Assembly (NCBI GenBank): GCA_963576475.1
Contig: OY754967.1
Coordinates: forward strand, 22,841,914 to 22,905,913
Direction: 5' to 3'
Source of the DNA: Molanna angustata
Taxonomy: Eukaryota > Arthropoda > Insecta > Trichoptera > Molannidae
DNA: 64,000 nt
Numbering within the stretch: the first letter of the stretch is position 1; every line of letters begins with the position of its first letter. A program made the translations under genes and the position numbers. The notes beneath the pieces were generated by a model. That model did no database searches. It was not told the origin of the DNA and saw only the letters and a program-made list of their open reading frames with translations. This document shows positions 44,700 to 54,989 of the stretch, piece by piece.

Positions 44700-45690
44700 A
44701 TAAACAGATATATTGTAAATTAACTAAATTTTTAACTTTGTTTACACCACATTGCGAGAATTGAATTAGCGACCGGTTTCGGAACTAACCGTTCCCTCCT
44801 CAGGCAGAATTTCAACTAAACGCAGAATGTGACTGTGTGCTTATAAGAAAACTATGTATTTGGATATTGGTGGGAGGTCATATTATTGCGGGTCTTGTGT
44901 AGAATGGCTTTGATTGGTACGATTGATGGAAAGGGGAAACATGTTTAAAAGCGGGCTGTAAGTTAAATTTACTTGATTATTTATTATATTTCTGTTTGAA
45001 TTAATTGCTTTTTTTATTTCAAGTGACTCTAAATTATCTAAGCGTAAACCTACTTTATTAATGTGTAAAAATTTTGTACCTGATTGAATATTAAATTGGT
45101 GGTCATTTAGTATTAAATGTTCCGCGAATTCCGTGAAGTTATCATTTTTTAAACATCTGATATGCTCTTTTATTCTAGTCTCGAATTTATGGCCCGTTTT
45201 TCCGATATATATATCGCGGAACAGTCCTCACAAGTCAATTCATATACCCCGGAGCTATCCATTTTTTTGCTTTTGTCTTTACTGTTTATTAATTGTTTTC
45301 CAAGGTTGTTGTCAGTATAAAATGCTGGATTTACATCATTGGGTAAGTAATTTGAAACTATTTGTGATATATTATTGACAAACAATATGCGTCTCCATTT
45401 TTGATCATCTTTTTTAATATTTTCGTTATTATATAAGTATTTATTCACGTTACTATTTTTGACTTTTTTATTCAAAATGGAATCTATTAATTTACTGTCG
45501 TATCCATTATTATAAGCAATTTGTTTTATTGTATTTAATTCTTTATTAAAATTATTTAATGAGAGTGGTACGTTTAGAAGTCTATGAACCATGGAGTGAA
45601 AAGCGGAATGCTTGTGAGATGCGGGATGATTAGATGTATTGTGAATAGTTATATCTGTATATGTTGGTTTGCGATATATGATAAGATATA
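44700..45690 (-). pseudogene. Penelope-like retroelement: RT thumb and GIY-YIG endonuclease
   Basis: Minus strand. RT end: IYRKPTYTDITIHNTSNHPA, HKHSAFHSMVHRLLNVPLS and the linker to SGVYELTCEDCSAIYI. After a frameshift near 45215 it continues YIGKTGHKFETRIKEHIRCL, the GIY-YIG endonuclease, and FAEHLILNDHQFN. Penelope elements join RT and GIY-YIG in one ORF; the RT catalytic part is cut off upstream where a LINE tail (45700 onward) begins. The 3' part carries a hammerhead ribozyme (44758-44815). Confidence 0.85.
44758..44815 (-). ncRNA. Hammerhead ribozyme in Penelope terminal repeat, copy 1
   Basis: Minus strand core: CTGAGGA (the CUGANGA box, plus strand 44797-44803), stem II GGAAC-GGTTA-GTTCC with one extra G at its base, GAAA, stem III reduced to A-CCGG-U, then C at the cleavage site (between 44771 and 44770). 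Stem I can form from AATTCTGC and GCTAATT: two GC pairs, an internal loop, then AATT/AATT. Very short palindromic stem III is the form known in Penelope elements, where activity may need dimers. Activity untested. Confidence 0.7.
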
Positions 45691-45699
45691 TTGTAATTA

Positions 45700-46085
45700 T
45701 ACGATATTTGATAAGATATATTGTACACTGGCTGGCATTGTACAATTTCTTCCAACCAAACAGATTACAAAGTACTTCATAACAAAGGAGAAACGGGCAA
45801 GAGCAAGGAGAGGAAATCGGGATCAGGTGTTTAGGGATTAATATTTCTTTTTTAGTTTTTTCTTGAAAATGCAAAGTGAGTTAGACGACGCAATATCCGG
45901 ATTAGGTACCTATTCCATAATCTTGCTGACTGTACTTAGAACGAAGAGCTGAGAAAATTATAAATAACACTTCCACTCACTAATTAATAAATAAAACTTC
46001 CTTGCACTCTATGTAAGTGGCGAATCGATTGCTGGTTGACCTCTTTTTACAAAACTAACCAATCTTCTCAGCTCAAAAAACCAAG
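45700..46085 (-). repeat. LINE 3' UTR and S1 SINE fragments
   Basis: 45730-45960 matches the 3' end of the Jockey-like LINE at 48165-48560 (TACAATTTCTTCCAACCAA, GATCAGGTGTTTAGGGATTA, TCTTGAAAATGCAAAGTGAG), minus strand. 45962-46085 adds an S1 piece (AACTTCCTTGCACTCTATG, AGTGGCGAATCGATTGC). No complete ORF. Confidence 0.6.
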
Positions 46086-47160
46086 AATTGAGATAGAAAT
46101 AAAAATTGAATAAACTTATTTTCTGTGAATCAGAACTCGGTGACTGGAAAAGCAGTAAAACTATTTTATACTATCCGTATATCTTCCAAGCAACATATAA
46201 AATGATAAACAAACTACTTATTTAGCATAGAATAATAATAAAACTATAGAATATACTCATTCCCATACAATACCTCGCTGAAAAAGTGAAGCCATTTTAT
46301 TGGCCGGCTCATGTCAATATATGTAGGTATGACTCTGCTGGTAGACATTGTTCGTATAGTACTACTTGTTATGACTGCGTAAATAATTTTGCAAGCAGTT
46401 ATCAAATTCCCTATTCGGAGAACGTATCACGCAGACGGCCAAATGATTACTGAATTGCTCGTAGCAAAATGTTTACCAAATTAGTCAACATAAAGCAGTC
46501 GCGTTTACTGCAGGCTAAAGAGTATTCTGTACTATTATTATTCTGGTATTTAGTTGAATTCTTTTTTTAGTCAATATGAAATATTTTATCTAGATAGGAA
46601 ATTCCGTAAATTTTTCTGTCAAAGAAGAAATGAAGTGTTTTTCTTGTTATTTCATAAATTAATTAGGTATCGCTATAATATAGACGAAGCCATACAACTA
46701 CGTTATAATATCCCACTTTATCGATTATGTATTGTGACTGAGCTTAGTTGTCGTGGTATAATTTTATTTTATTTTATTTATATTCACTTGAACAAATTAT
46801 ATAGGTATTATACACGTACAAGGAAAATATTGTATAACCGTATGATTTGAACATTAAATATACATTTGTGTCGTTTGGCGTTGCTCGATGCCATCAGCTC
46901 CTCTTAGAATACATACCTACTGCGATTTTTGAACATTTTTCGAACCGAAATTTACACTTGTGAGATCAGACAAAGAAAATCTATTGGAACAACCAGAATC
47001 GTAGAAGATAAGTGTTTTTTTTTATAAATCTCGTAATTGTAGTACTTTTAAAACATTAATTTATACTAATAACATGTTTATATCACACGTATTAAGCAGG
47101 AAACTATAAAATCAAAAACATATCTAATATTACTGTGAGTAGGTACAAAACTTTAACATA
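46086..47160. other. No gene recognised
   Basis: AT-rich. The 98-residue frame 46554-46850 has no domain I can name. Confidence 0.5.
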
Positions 47161-47164
47161 CTGT

Positions 47165-47506
47165 ACATTAAAGTAAGAAGCACATCTCAATTTTTTAAAT
47201 CATTTATGTAAAAAATGATTTTAGTGACGACATCGTTTCATACAATTTGTATGGAAGTATACACAATATCTACGGGGACTCAATAATTTGATAGGTACCT
47301 AATCTTCAAACATACCATCAAGTTGATTTCATATTTTGGGTAGGAAGAACGGACTGACCTCTCCATATTATCCTATCTTGACATATATACCACATGTTTT
47401 GTATAAAAAAACAACATATCTTAAAATACTCAATAATTCGTTTGTAATCTTCAACTATACATACTATTGCCATCGACAGTAGATCTCATTTGTTACATGC
47501 AACTAG
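47165..47506 (+). mobile_element. HINE copy G, 3' part
   Basis: Plus strand: TTAGTGACGACATCGTTTCA, the captured LINE-tail block (about 47315-47390), ATCGACAGTAGATCTCATTT, hairpin remnant TGTTACATG, then CAACTAG ending at 47506, followed by T. Confidence 0.7.
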
Positions 47507-47588
47507 TACACTAAACTACTCATTCGATTCTTTTCAAATTTTTATATCTAATACTCGCTTAGACCCCATTAGATTTTGAAGGATATCT

Positions 47589-47774
47589 GGGGGGCAAGTC
47601 TGGTTCAATCGGCGAAATCAAAACCCTCGTGATCAAAATCTTATCATGGATATTATAATTATATGGAGTTCTACAATATCTTTAGATGTCATAGAACTCC
47701 ATACGATGATAATATCCATGATATGGGTAATCACTAGGGTTTTGAATTCGCCGGTCGAACCAGACTTGCCCCCC
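47589..47774. mobile_element. MITE F3, best copy
   Basis: GGGGGGCAAGTCTGGTTCAA to its reverse complement with CCGGCGAAATCAAAACCCTC inside; a second inner palindrome centres on TATGGAGTTCTACAATATCT / its complement. About 186 bp, non-coding. A stub of a further end (CAGACTTGTCCCCC) follows at 47776-47789. Confidence 0.8.
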
Positions 47775-48164
47775 AGACTTGTCCCCCTGATCAGTGCTTT
47801 TCAATTGTTTTAACTGTCAAATATTTCAAAGTAGGTAGCCCCAAGCACAGGAATATTAAAATTTGACATTTTTATTTTCAAATAGCGAAAAAGGCATACC
47901 ACTTTCATAAAATGGCATCGTTTTCATAATAAAATATTTATATCAAAAATAATTTAACAAATTCATTCCACGAAAATGCTGAAAAAATTCCATACAAAAT
48001 TTGAAAACTGAGTGACTTGGTAGTGAGGAAAAGAGCGTTTTTCATGGTCGCAATCCTAGGAATGCATGGTTTGAACCAATCACCTCATCGTTCCACATAC
48101 ACCTGTTGTCCGCCAGCCTCTTCATCCCTTGGTAGCTGTTATAGCGAACATCACTACTCATCTG

Positions 48165-48972
48165 GTCCATATATTTATTTATTTATTTAACTTTTTGTAC
48201 ATACATAGTATAAAAAAATATAATGCACACTGGCAGGCTTATTGCCATAAGGCAATTTCTTCCAACCAACCAGATTACAGAGTGACAGAATTATACATGT
48301 ACATCAACAAAAAATGAATGCTACAAAAGAACAAATAACATTAACATAACACCAAGATAAATAAAAAACATCATAGCAACAAAAAAGGGAATGGGAAGGA
48401 ACAAGAAGTGGAAATCGAGATCGGGTGTTAAAGGATAAATAATACGTAGCAAAGGGAAGGAAGGAAAAGGAGAGGGATCAGGTATTATCGGAGAGATATC
48501 CCTGCTTTAGTCTTTTCTTGAAAATGGAAAGCGAGTTTGACGAAGTTATATCAGGACACAAATTATTCCAGAGTCTTGCTGAACGCACTTCAACGGAAGA
48601 GCTGAAAAATTCAGTGTAATAAATGGGGATAGTTAATGTTGTACGTTCAGCAGATCGAAGCGATAGGCCGTGATAAGATAAATAGGTGAATTTGGTTTTA
48701 AGATACTGCGGTGAATTAGGATGAAAGAGCGTATTATATAGAAGTGACAAAATATGTATATTTCGCAGTTGTCGTATCTTAGGTCAATGGAGAAGATTAT
48801 GGTAAGAGGAAATGTGATCGATTTTTTTAAGTCCAAAGATGAAGCGGATACAAACATTCTGGAGGCGCTCGAGTTTGTTGATATGATCCTCGTTCGCATC
48901 CAAATAACAAACGTCAGCATCGTCAAGTAAAGGAAGGAGAAGCGATTGTGCTAGGGTTATTTTGCAATGCAA
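48165..48972 (-). pseudogene. Jockey/CR1-like LINE, ORF2 C-terminus and 3' UTR
   Basis: Minus strand. 48784-48972 encodes ITLAQSLLLPLLDDADVCYL, INKLERLQNVCIRFIFGL; after a frameshift near 48770, 48478-48750 continues MSLLYNTLFHPNSPQYLK, GLSLRSAERTTL and ARLWNNLCPDI. These are the conserved post-catalytic segments of Jockey-like RT. The 3' UTR (48165-48477) holds GGAAGAAATTGCCTTATGGC and ends in (TAAA)n. RT catalytic motifs are upstream and lost (49 kb onward is other sequence). Confidence 0.85.
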
Positions 48973-49171
48973 AGGAAGAACATTTTTGAGTCTATTGAGA
49001 GATTTATTATTTTATTATATAACTGTCTCATGGGTGACCTTTATGGTTTCTGCCCTCCGTCATTCCTTCGGCAGTGGTAACAATCAGACCTGGATGCCTG
49101 ATGTTATGGCCTATCCATTTGGATTGATTTGGGCAACACTCTTTAGGAGTTGTCTCGTTTCTCCACCTTAA

Positions 49172-49250
49172 TTAAGCATTAACGCTTGTGCTATATGTGA
49201 ACGAAATCGGTTGAGGCAGTTAGGGTTGAACTCGCCATCACTGTATTTCT
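49172..49250. repeat. SINE S3 head fragment
   Basis: GCTTGTGCTATATGTGAACG, AAATCGGTTGAGGCAG and GTTGAACTCGCCATCACT match the head of the SINE at 55241-55470. Short and degenerate. Confidence 0.45.
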
Positions 49251-49408
49251 ATGCCAGCAAATACCCGGCTCTGCAACTGACCCTTCTAAAATAAATAAAA
49301 AAAGATCAGAATATGGACTCATCAGTAAGCATTTGAAAACATGTTTTCTTATTTAGACTTATGTGAAAACTGACATAACTGACATTATAAGTAAAATCCG
49401 ATTTAAAT

Positions 49409-49515
49409 CAGGGGGGCAAATCAGGTCAAACAGTGGAATCAAAAACCTCATAATAACCCATATCATGGATATAATTATATTTTTGAGATCTACAATATCT
49501 TAAAATTCTATGATA
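49409..49515. mobile_element. MITE F3, half copy
   Basis: AGGGGGGCAAATCAGGTCAA, TGGAATCAAAAACCTCATAA, CCCATATCATGGATATAATT: left arm and centre only. Confidence 0.6.
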
Positions 49516-49593
49516 ATAATAAGATATTATTCATATCGTTAAACTGTTTTCTGCTTTTGTACTTGCAAAAGACTACAAGTTATGGGCGGTTAA

Positions 49594-49802
49594 AAAATAA
49601 ACACTTTCTTGTACCCTGCGCAAGTGGCGAGTTTTTTTTTTCCATATGGCGATTCCTTCCGACTAACCAGTTTTTCCAGCCCAGAGAAGCAATATGAGTA
49701 TAAGAAATATTATTTTAAATAAATTTCTCCTCTGCTGGGGATCGAGTCCAGGACGCCCGCACAGAAACTAAACGGCTTACCAACTGTGCCATGGCGGTCG
49801 GC
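49594..49802 (-). mobile_element. SINE S1, copy b
   Basis: Full-length minus-strand copy: head GACCGCCATGGCACAGTTGG, B box region GGACTCGATCCCC, body to TTGTACCCTGCGCAAG on the plus strand. One of two best copies. Confidence 0.85.
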
Positions 49803-49988
49803 CGTGAAGATAAATAGATTAAAAAAAATTCAATTGAGTGTAAACTTTAAAAAAATACATTCTTCTTACCAAAGGATATCCAATATAATATTACTAAACA
49901 GCCGTTTCTTGAGATATCAATCGCTTAACTGTCTTTAAGCGGAAATAAATATTATTTTCAAAATACCATAAATTTCTCAGATTAATTT

Positions 49989-50228
49989 TAGGCCTACTGT
50001 GCACGTAAACCGAACGTCATGCGCACGCTTTCGTCAATTAACGAATGTTTGCATCTTGCATAGAAACAATCAAAACTGTGTCCACGCTGCTGCACGCACC
50101 GCATGACGAATGCATGACGTTGCCGCTCCGTGGACACAGTTTTGATTGTTTCTATGCAAGATGCAAGCATTCGTCTTGCATTCGTCAATTGACGAAAGCG
50201 TGCGCATGACGTGCGGTTGCGGCCTTAG
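49989..50228. mobile_element. CpG-rich foldback MITE
   Basis: Arms 49989-50086 and 50129-50228 pair over most of their length (CGTCATGCGCACGCTTTCGT, TTGCATCTTGCATAGAAACA, ATCAAAACTGTGTCCACG and complements); the loop is GC-rich. The right arm has a small extra duplication (GCATTCGTCTTGCATTCGTC). Non-coding; open frames here are just the palindrome read twice. Confidence 0.8.
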
Positions 50229-50823
50229 TCCATGTAAACTGCATAAAAACACAGAAGCTGTCTTACTATTTTATTCAAAACAAAATAGGCAAAACTGTTA
50301 ACTTTAAGTAGGTAGGTACAGACAAAAGAAGCGTCAGTCAATTATATTGATATTTTTCTGTATATACATTAACAATCACATCATGATACCAACCGCGAAG
50401 ATTTTTATTTTAGTAAAATATACAGTGCAATACTTTCCATACGATCTCGGACAAAGCCCTTTCTGCCACTGGGTAATCTTTCACAAAGAGGAATAAAAAA
50501 AAACTCGTCAAGTACATCAATAGAAAATGTTAGCAATAAAAGAAATAAAAAATTATCAAAAGGTACAACTTTTATTGATCACGAATTGAGATTGGTTGTA
50601 AATTGCGTTAGGAAAATCTGTCTATTAACACAATCTGCAGAAAAGTTATTAGGAAAAAATGTAAAATATCAATTTAATATTCATACAATGTTCTCTTGAA
50701 CAATGGCGTAGCTGGAAATAATGTGCCCTCATACGAATATTACGTAAGGCCCCCTTAATATTCATAAGAATAATAAATCTAATATTTTTAGCTATCGATT
50801 TGCACATAATAAATATTAAATAA

Positions 50824-51025
50824 ATAATAAACACTCTCTTGCACCCTGCGTAAGTGGCGAGTTTATTGCCGTATGGCAATTTCTTCCAACTAACCAGTGT
50901 TTCCAGCCCAGAGAAGCAATATTTGCGTGAGAAATGAATTTAAATAAATTTCTCCTCTGCTGGGAATCGAACTCAGGACGCCCGCACAGAAACCGAACGG
51001 CTTATCAACTGTGTCACGGCGGTCG
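50824..51025 (-). mobile_element. SINE S1, copy c (reference copy)
   Basis: Minus strand: GACCGCCGTGACACAGTTGA tRNA-like start, B box GAGTTCGATTCCC, body GGAAACACTGGTTAGTTGGA, GAAATTGCCATACGGCAATA, GCCACTTACGCAGGG, then an AT-rich end. Cleanest family member here. Confidence 0.85.
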
Positions 51026-51119
51026 ATATTCATATAAAAGAGTAAATAAAAAACTAATTTAGTTAATTAAATAAATTCGCTGATTTACATGTACGTATTC
51101 TGAGTCGGGGAGACGGGCG

Positions 51120-51321
51120 ATAACTGACTACTGATATTATGATGCCGTCGTTCGGTATTGACTGTGGCGAGATTGCAAAATTCATCCTTTTTGCGAGCTC
51201 GGTTACACTGGCTACATCTAAAGGTGTGATTAACAGGTTGCAGACAACTTTCTGGTGGTCTAGTGTTGCTACAGGCTTCTGTGTAGATGATTGTTGTATG
51301 TGCTCGAATATTTTTGTTTGA
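51120..51321 (-). pseudogene. Penelope-like N-terminal fragment
   Basis: Minus-strand frame reads KVVCNLLITPLDVASVTELA then KRMNFAISPQSIPNDGIIIS. The pattern VxNLSxxxLxxxxxxxLxKGxNFAxxPxxIP is the well-known N-terminal block of Penelope polyproteins. The rest is missing, and a separate Penelope piece in the opposite orientation lies 140 bp away. Confidence 0.5.
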
Positions 51322-51354
51322 CGTTCGGTGTTTCATTTTGTGTTCGACCTTGAT

Positions 51355-51450
51355 AGTAAACATAGAAATGTATGTCAAGATAGAGGAGTCTGGCTTTTGG
51401 TTCTCTCTGCCTACCCTAAATAGGGAAATGGCGTGATGATATGGAATGAT
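51355..51450 (+). repeat. LINE L1t tail remnant
   Basis: GTATGTCAAGATAGAGGAGT then GGTTCTCTCTGCCTACCC and AATGGCGTGATGATATGG: the last codons and 3' UTR of the L1t LINE. It separates two Penelope pieces. Confidence 0.6.
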
Positions 51451-51464
51451 ACCTTGACAGTAAA

Positions 51465-51640
51465 CGGATATACTCAATCCGCAAGGCTCTCCATATCAAC
51501 ACCGAAAAATATACAAAAGAACCCTATTGAGTAACGGCATTCCTACCATACGAGGTACAACGGACGCCATCGCGAGAGATTTGCGAAGAAGGCAAATAAA
51601 CACAATTCAAAACGTGAAAAGCGAGTTGGAAAACATGTGA
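51465..51640 (+). pseudogene. Penelope-like RT-linker fragment
   Basis: Plus strand, with one stop and one frameshift: KRIYSIRKALHINTEKYTKE, then TAFLPY and GTTDAIARDLRRRQINTI. The LPYVxGTTDxIxRxLxxxxIxTxF pattern lies just before the cysteine linker of Penelope elements. Confidence 0.5.
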
Positions 51641-52017
51641 TTACCAATTGCTGTAGTTTATAGTGGTCTGTTAGTTAGACTCCGTTTAGACCAATATACA
51701 ATATTCCAGAAGGAATGTAGCTCTGATTTGTATTTAGAGTAGCTTCTCGACGTGACGTTCTAAGCGAATTTAAATTTGATTTATTATTACTAGTCACAAA
51801 CAAAGTCTCCTTCTTAGCAGATCACGTAAAGAAGTCACGTATCACGGAAGGTGATTAACAAGATACTCGAGATTAAGAAATACAGGAAACAGTGGTAGAG
51901 AGGAAAAGAAAGAATTATTTTTCAACTTTTTTTTTATTTATTTTTGTAAAAGGTGAGTACACATACTACATTACATAAAATAAAACAATTTTATATATAA
52001 TAATGAGACATCCAAAA

Positions 52018-52146
52018 CGAGTACCTATCTCGAGTCACCTTTGAGTATCATATTGTGAATTGTCATCGCTACTCCCACCACCACCCGAGTACCTCAACGA
52101 GTACCTATCTCGAGTCACCTTTGAGTATCATATTGTGAATTGTCAT
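52018..52146 (+). repeat. 49-bp direct duplication
   Basis: CGAGTACCTATCTCGAGTCA followed by CCTTTGAGTATCATATTGTG occurs twice, at 52018 and 52097, separated by a C-rich spacer. No gene linked. Confidence 0.8.
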
Positions 52147-52200
52147 ATTATTATTGCAACAGAAATGAATATTATTGTCATATGAGAACAGGAACTTGAG

Positions 52201-52505
52201 ATTGAGGATATATTGTCGGCTGTCTGTCTTGGCCATATCCTACGTTTCTTTGGACACATCGCAAGACGTGGTAATAACTGCTTGGAAAATCTGGTCGTGA
52301 CCGGAAGTGTGGAGGGGAGTAGAGGTAGAAGAAGATCCCCGACAAGATGGACTGACCAGATCAAAGCGGTTACTGGCCTAGTAGGTGCATTGCGAACTGC
52401 GGAGTGTCGGGAGAGATGGAGGAGTGCTGTCCATCGGGTGATGATGGCGAAGAGAAGAGAGGATCACGACCCTCAGTGATGAGGAAAGCGACTCAGAAGA
52501 AGAAG
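52201..52505 (+). pseudogene. LINE ORF2 C-terminal end
   Basis: ILRFFGHIARRGNNCLENLV, GSVEGSRGRRRSPTRWTDQI, ALRTAECRERWRSAVHRVM ending in DHDPQ and TGA (52477-52479), then GAAGAAGAAGAA tail. This is a well-kept LINE C-terminus with the typical (GAA)n end; 5'-truncated at about 52200. Confidence 0.8.
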
Positions 52506-52639
52506 AATATTGAACAGAAATGAATATAATGATCACGAAATAATTAACAATTTTTACACAAGTAAATTTACAAACAATAAAACACGAACAGAGGAACTTT
52601 CTCACGAAGACTAGGTATTTAAGATAAGCCGATTCGGTA

Positions 52640-53060
52640 TAACGAGCGAGTCAAAGTGACCTAGTTTTCGTGTGGTGAAGTACCATCGTGCTCGCGGGGT
52701 CGAGAGACGAAGTGACGGCGTGCTCGTGTAGTGAAGTAACCGGTGGTCGAGTGACGGCGTGCTCGCGGGGTCGTGAAGTAACCGGTGGTCGTGTTACGGC
52801 ATGCTCGCATGGTCGAGAAGTGACCGGTGGTCGTGTAACGGCGTGAAGTGACATCGTGTACAGGCGAACGCTCCCTTATATAGTGCTGGCGCCGAGGGCT
52901 AGCAAGACCAATGTCCGCGAACTCTCTCGAACATTCTATCGTACATTCGTACCGCAGTTGCGGTTTACTGTCGCACGCTCGACACCGAGGGCGATGAACT
53001 CGGCCTAGCGATAAATAAATATACTTGTTGTCGCTAGGCGCGCGCGCGGCAGAAATTTCT
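52640..53060. repeat. GC-rich island with ~49-bp degenerate repeats
   Basis: Four loose units of GTAACCGGTGGTCG...GGCGTGCTCG between 52690 and 52850, then unique GC-rich sequence with CpGs and a CGCGCGCGCGGC run at 53039. Minus-strand frames read as TRPPVTSRP repeats. Base composition is unlike the surroundings. Could be an LTR or leader of an unrecognised retroelement; no coding partner seen. Confidence 0.4.
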
Positions 53061-54322
53061 CGAAGTGGTCTGCCACACGTGTAAGAAGATAAAACAAGAT
53101 TTGCGTAGAGAAAAATCAACTGTGCCTCACGAAAATCACGGTATTGAAGTATCATGTGGGGCACGCAATGGCGGCTTCTACATCACCAGGACTAACCGCC
53201 GCATAGAGGCGAACATTTATTTATTTATTTATTTATTTAAAGGACAACATACAGTATATAATAAATTATAAAACATAAAGATAATTTGATTAAGAATAAA
53301 GCCAATTACAGGTTGTCGCTGAAGTTATTGTAGTATATTAAGATATATTAGGAATGGTTACATATTATGGTGAGATATTGTGTGAATGATGTGTGAAATT
53401 GCATATATAAATGTGTCAGTATAATTAAGTGTTAAATTTGATTATGACGATGAAATTTTAAGTTTGATATATTTTTTAAATGTGGGGGCGCTAAGTAAGA
53501 ATATGTAGATGTAGAGTAAAGTAGATGTAGAGTAAAGCAAAGTACAACTCTAGCGACTCTAGCGATGCACACGATGACTGAATGACATAAAATCGACTTT
53601 GAAAACGCAAAAACATTGGTTCGACTGAACAGAGAGACACCACAGATTTATAGATAAGCTACCGAAATCGAAAAAACATTAAACTGTTTTAATACAAGAG
53701 ACGACTCACGCAGACGGCATGGAAAACAATAATATTCAAGACGGACGGAATAACGACACGTCGTACCACCCCGGACGATAATACACATTTTAACACCGTG
53801 AACATAATACACGACAATTCTGACAAATAAACAGACACACACGCTATAGTTGAGTCATACGTCACGCTATAGTTGGGTTCCTTGTCAAACTTGGCCCTCA
53901 CGCTGTTAGGTGGCTACGCCACTGCTCTAGAATAAATATTCTCAGAAACATGATACTTCAAGCTGATTGAAAAGCTGACAACAAAATCAATAAGAAATTT
54001 ACTTATTCAGTGTCGACAAAATAATTTTGTTACTAATGAAACACGTATTGAATTTTGAAAAGCAAATAAATACTACAAAGGCTCAATTTGTGCCTTTAAA
54101 CATTTCTATAATTCCCGCATTTGAATAAAAAATAAACATCTCTGACACTTATATTGTTGTTACTTGAACATAATTGATGTGTAGGTTGTGTATTTATTTG
54201 AAATAAAATTCATTTTGAAATCTAGGTCACATAAAAAATAGTTATATTAATAGATATTTTAAGATAATTCACATTTCTTATATAAACGGATCATCCGTCA
54301 ACACTTCTTTTCAATCAATACT
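53061..54322. other. No gene; LINE tail
   Basis: A (TTTA)n run at 53216-53238 followed by AAAGGACAACATACAGTATA is a minus-strand LINE 3' end; a related tail with GGACAATATACACA is at 58942-58988. Nothing coding recognised. Confidence 0.5.
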
Positions 54323-54935
54323 TCAACTGTCGATTCGTTCAAGAGAATTTATTTCTCTTAATGAATTTACAGTATTAATCCAACTGTCAATTCGTTGAAT
54401 CGGCAGTGTTTCCCTTATAACTTTTGAGCCCAAAATTTAAGAAAATATAGAAAGATAGTATTTAGAATTTTTGTTAGTCAGTGGTAATAAGCGTTTAATT
54501 TTTTGCTTTATTTTTTCCATATATTTCATAAGCCATAATAGCTAGAACGCTGAAAATGAGTTTCTCAAACATTTTAAAAAAAAAACATTTTTTTCAAATA
54601 AATTTATGTTTTTTTTATAAATATCGAAAAATGCCAAATAAACCCAAAAGATAATTTAATTTTCAATAATAGTAGTACCTACGTTATAGTAGTACCTACT
54701 TTCGAACATTTTATAAAAATTGAATTTAGTGACGACATCGTTTCATTCAATTTGTATGGCAGTCGCCTATACACAATATCTACGGGGACTCTCAATAGAC
54801 TCAATTGTTTGATACTTAATCTCCAAACATACATACATATCATCATGCTATTTTAGGTAGGAAAAATGAATGACCTGTATACAATCCTATCCTTACATAT
54901 ATACCTACATGTTTTTTATAGAAATCTATATCTTA
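54323..54935 (+). mobile_element. HINE copy H, 3'-truncated
   Basis: Starts (T)CAACTGTCGATTCGTTCAA after T; a second, partial 5' end (CCAACTGTCAATTCGTTG) lies at about 54380, as in copy E. Contains TTAGTGACGACATCGTTTCA and the captured LINE-tail block near 54830-54900; the 3' end is missing. Confidence 0.65.
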
Positions 54936-54989
54936 ATGATGTCAGAAATTATGACATAAGGAAAGAATGTAAGATAAAATAATATGTCA

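Noticed and set aside
45584..45841. 85-residue plus-strand frame
   Set aside because: Antisense to the Penelope RT and LINE tail.
49994..50252. Two minus-strand frames
   Set aside because: Both are the palindromic MITE read on its reverse strand.
52661..53164. 167-residue minus-strand protein with TRPPVTSRP repeats
   Set aside because: Reads across degenerate GC-rich DNA repeats; no domain and no transcription signal.
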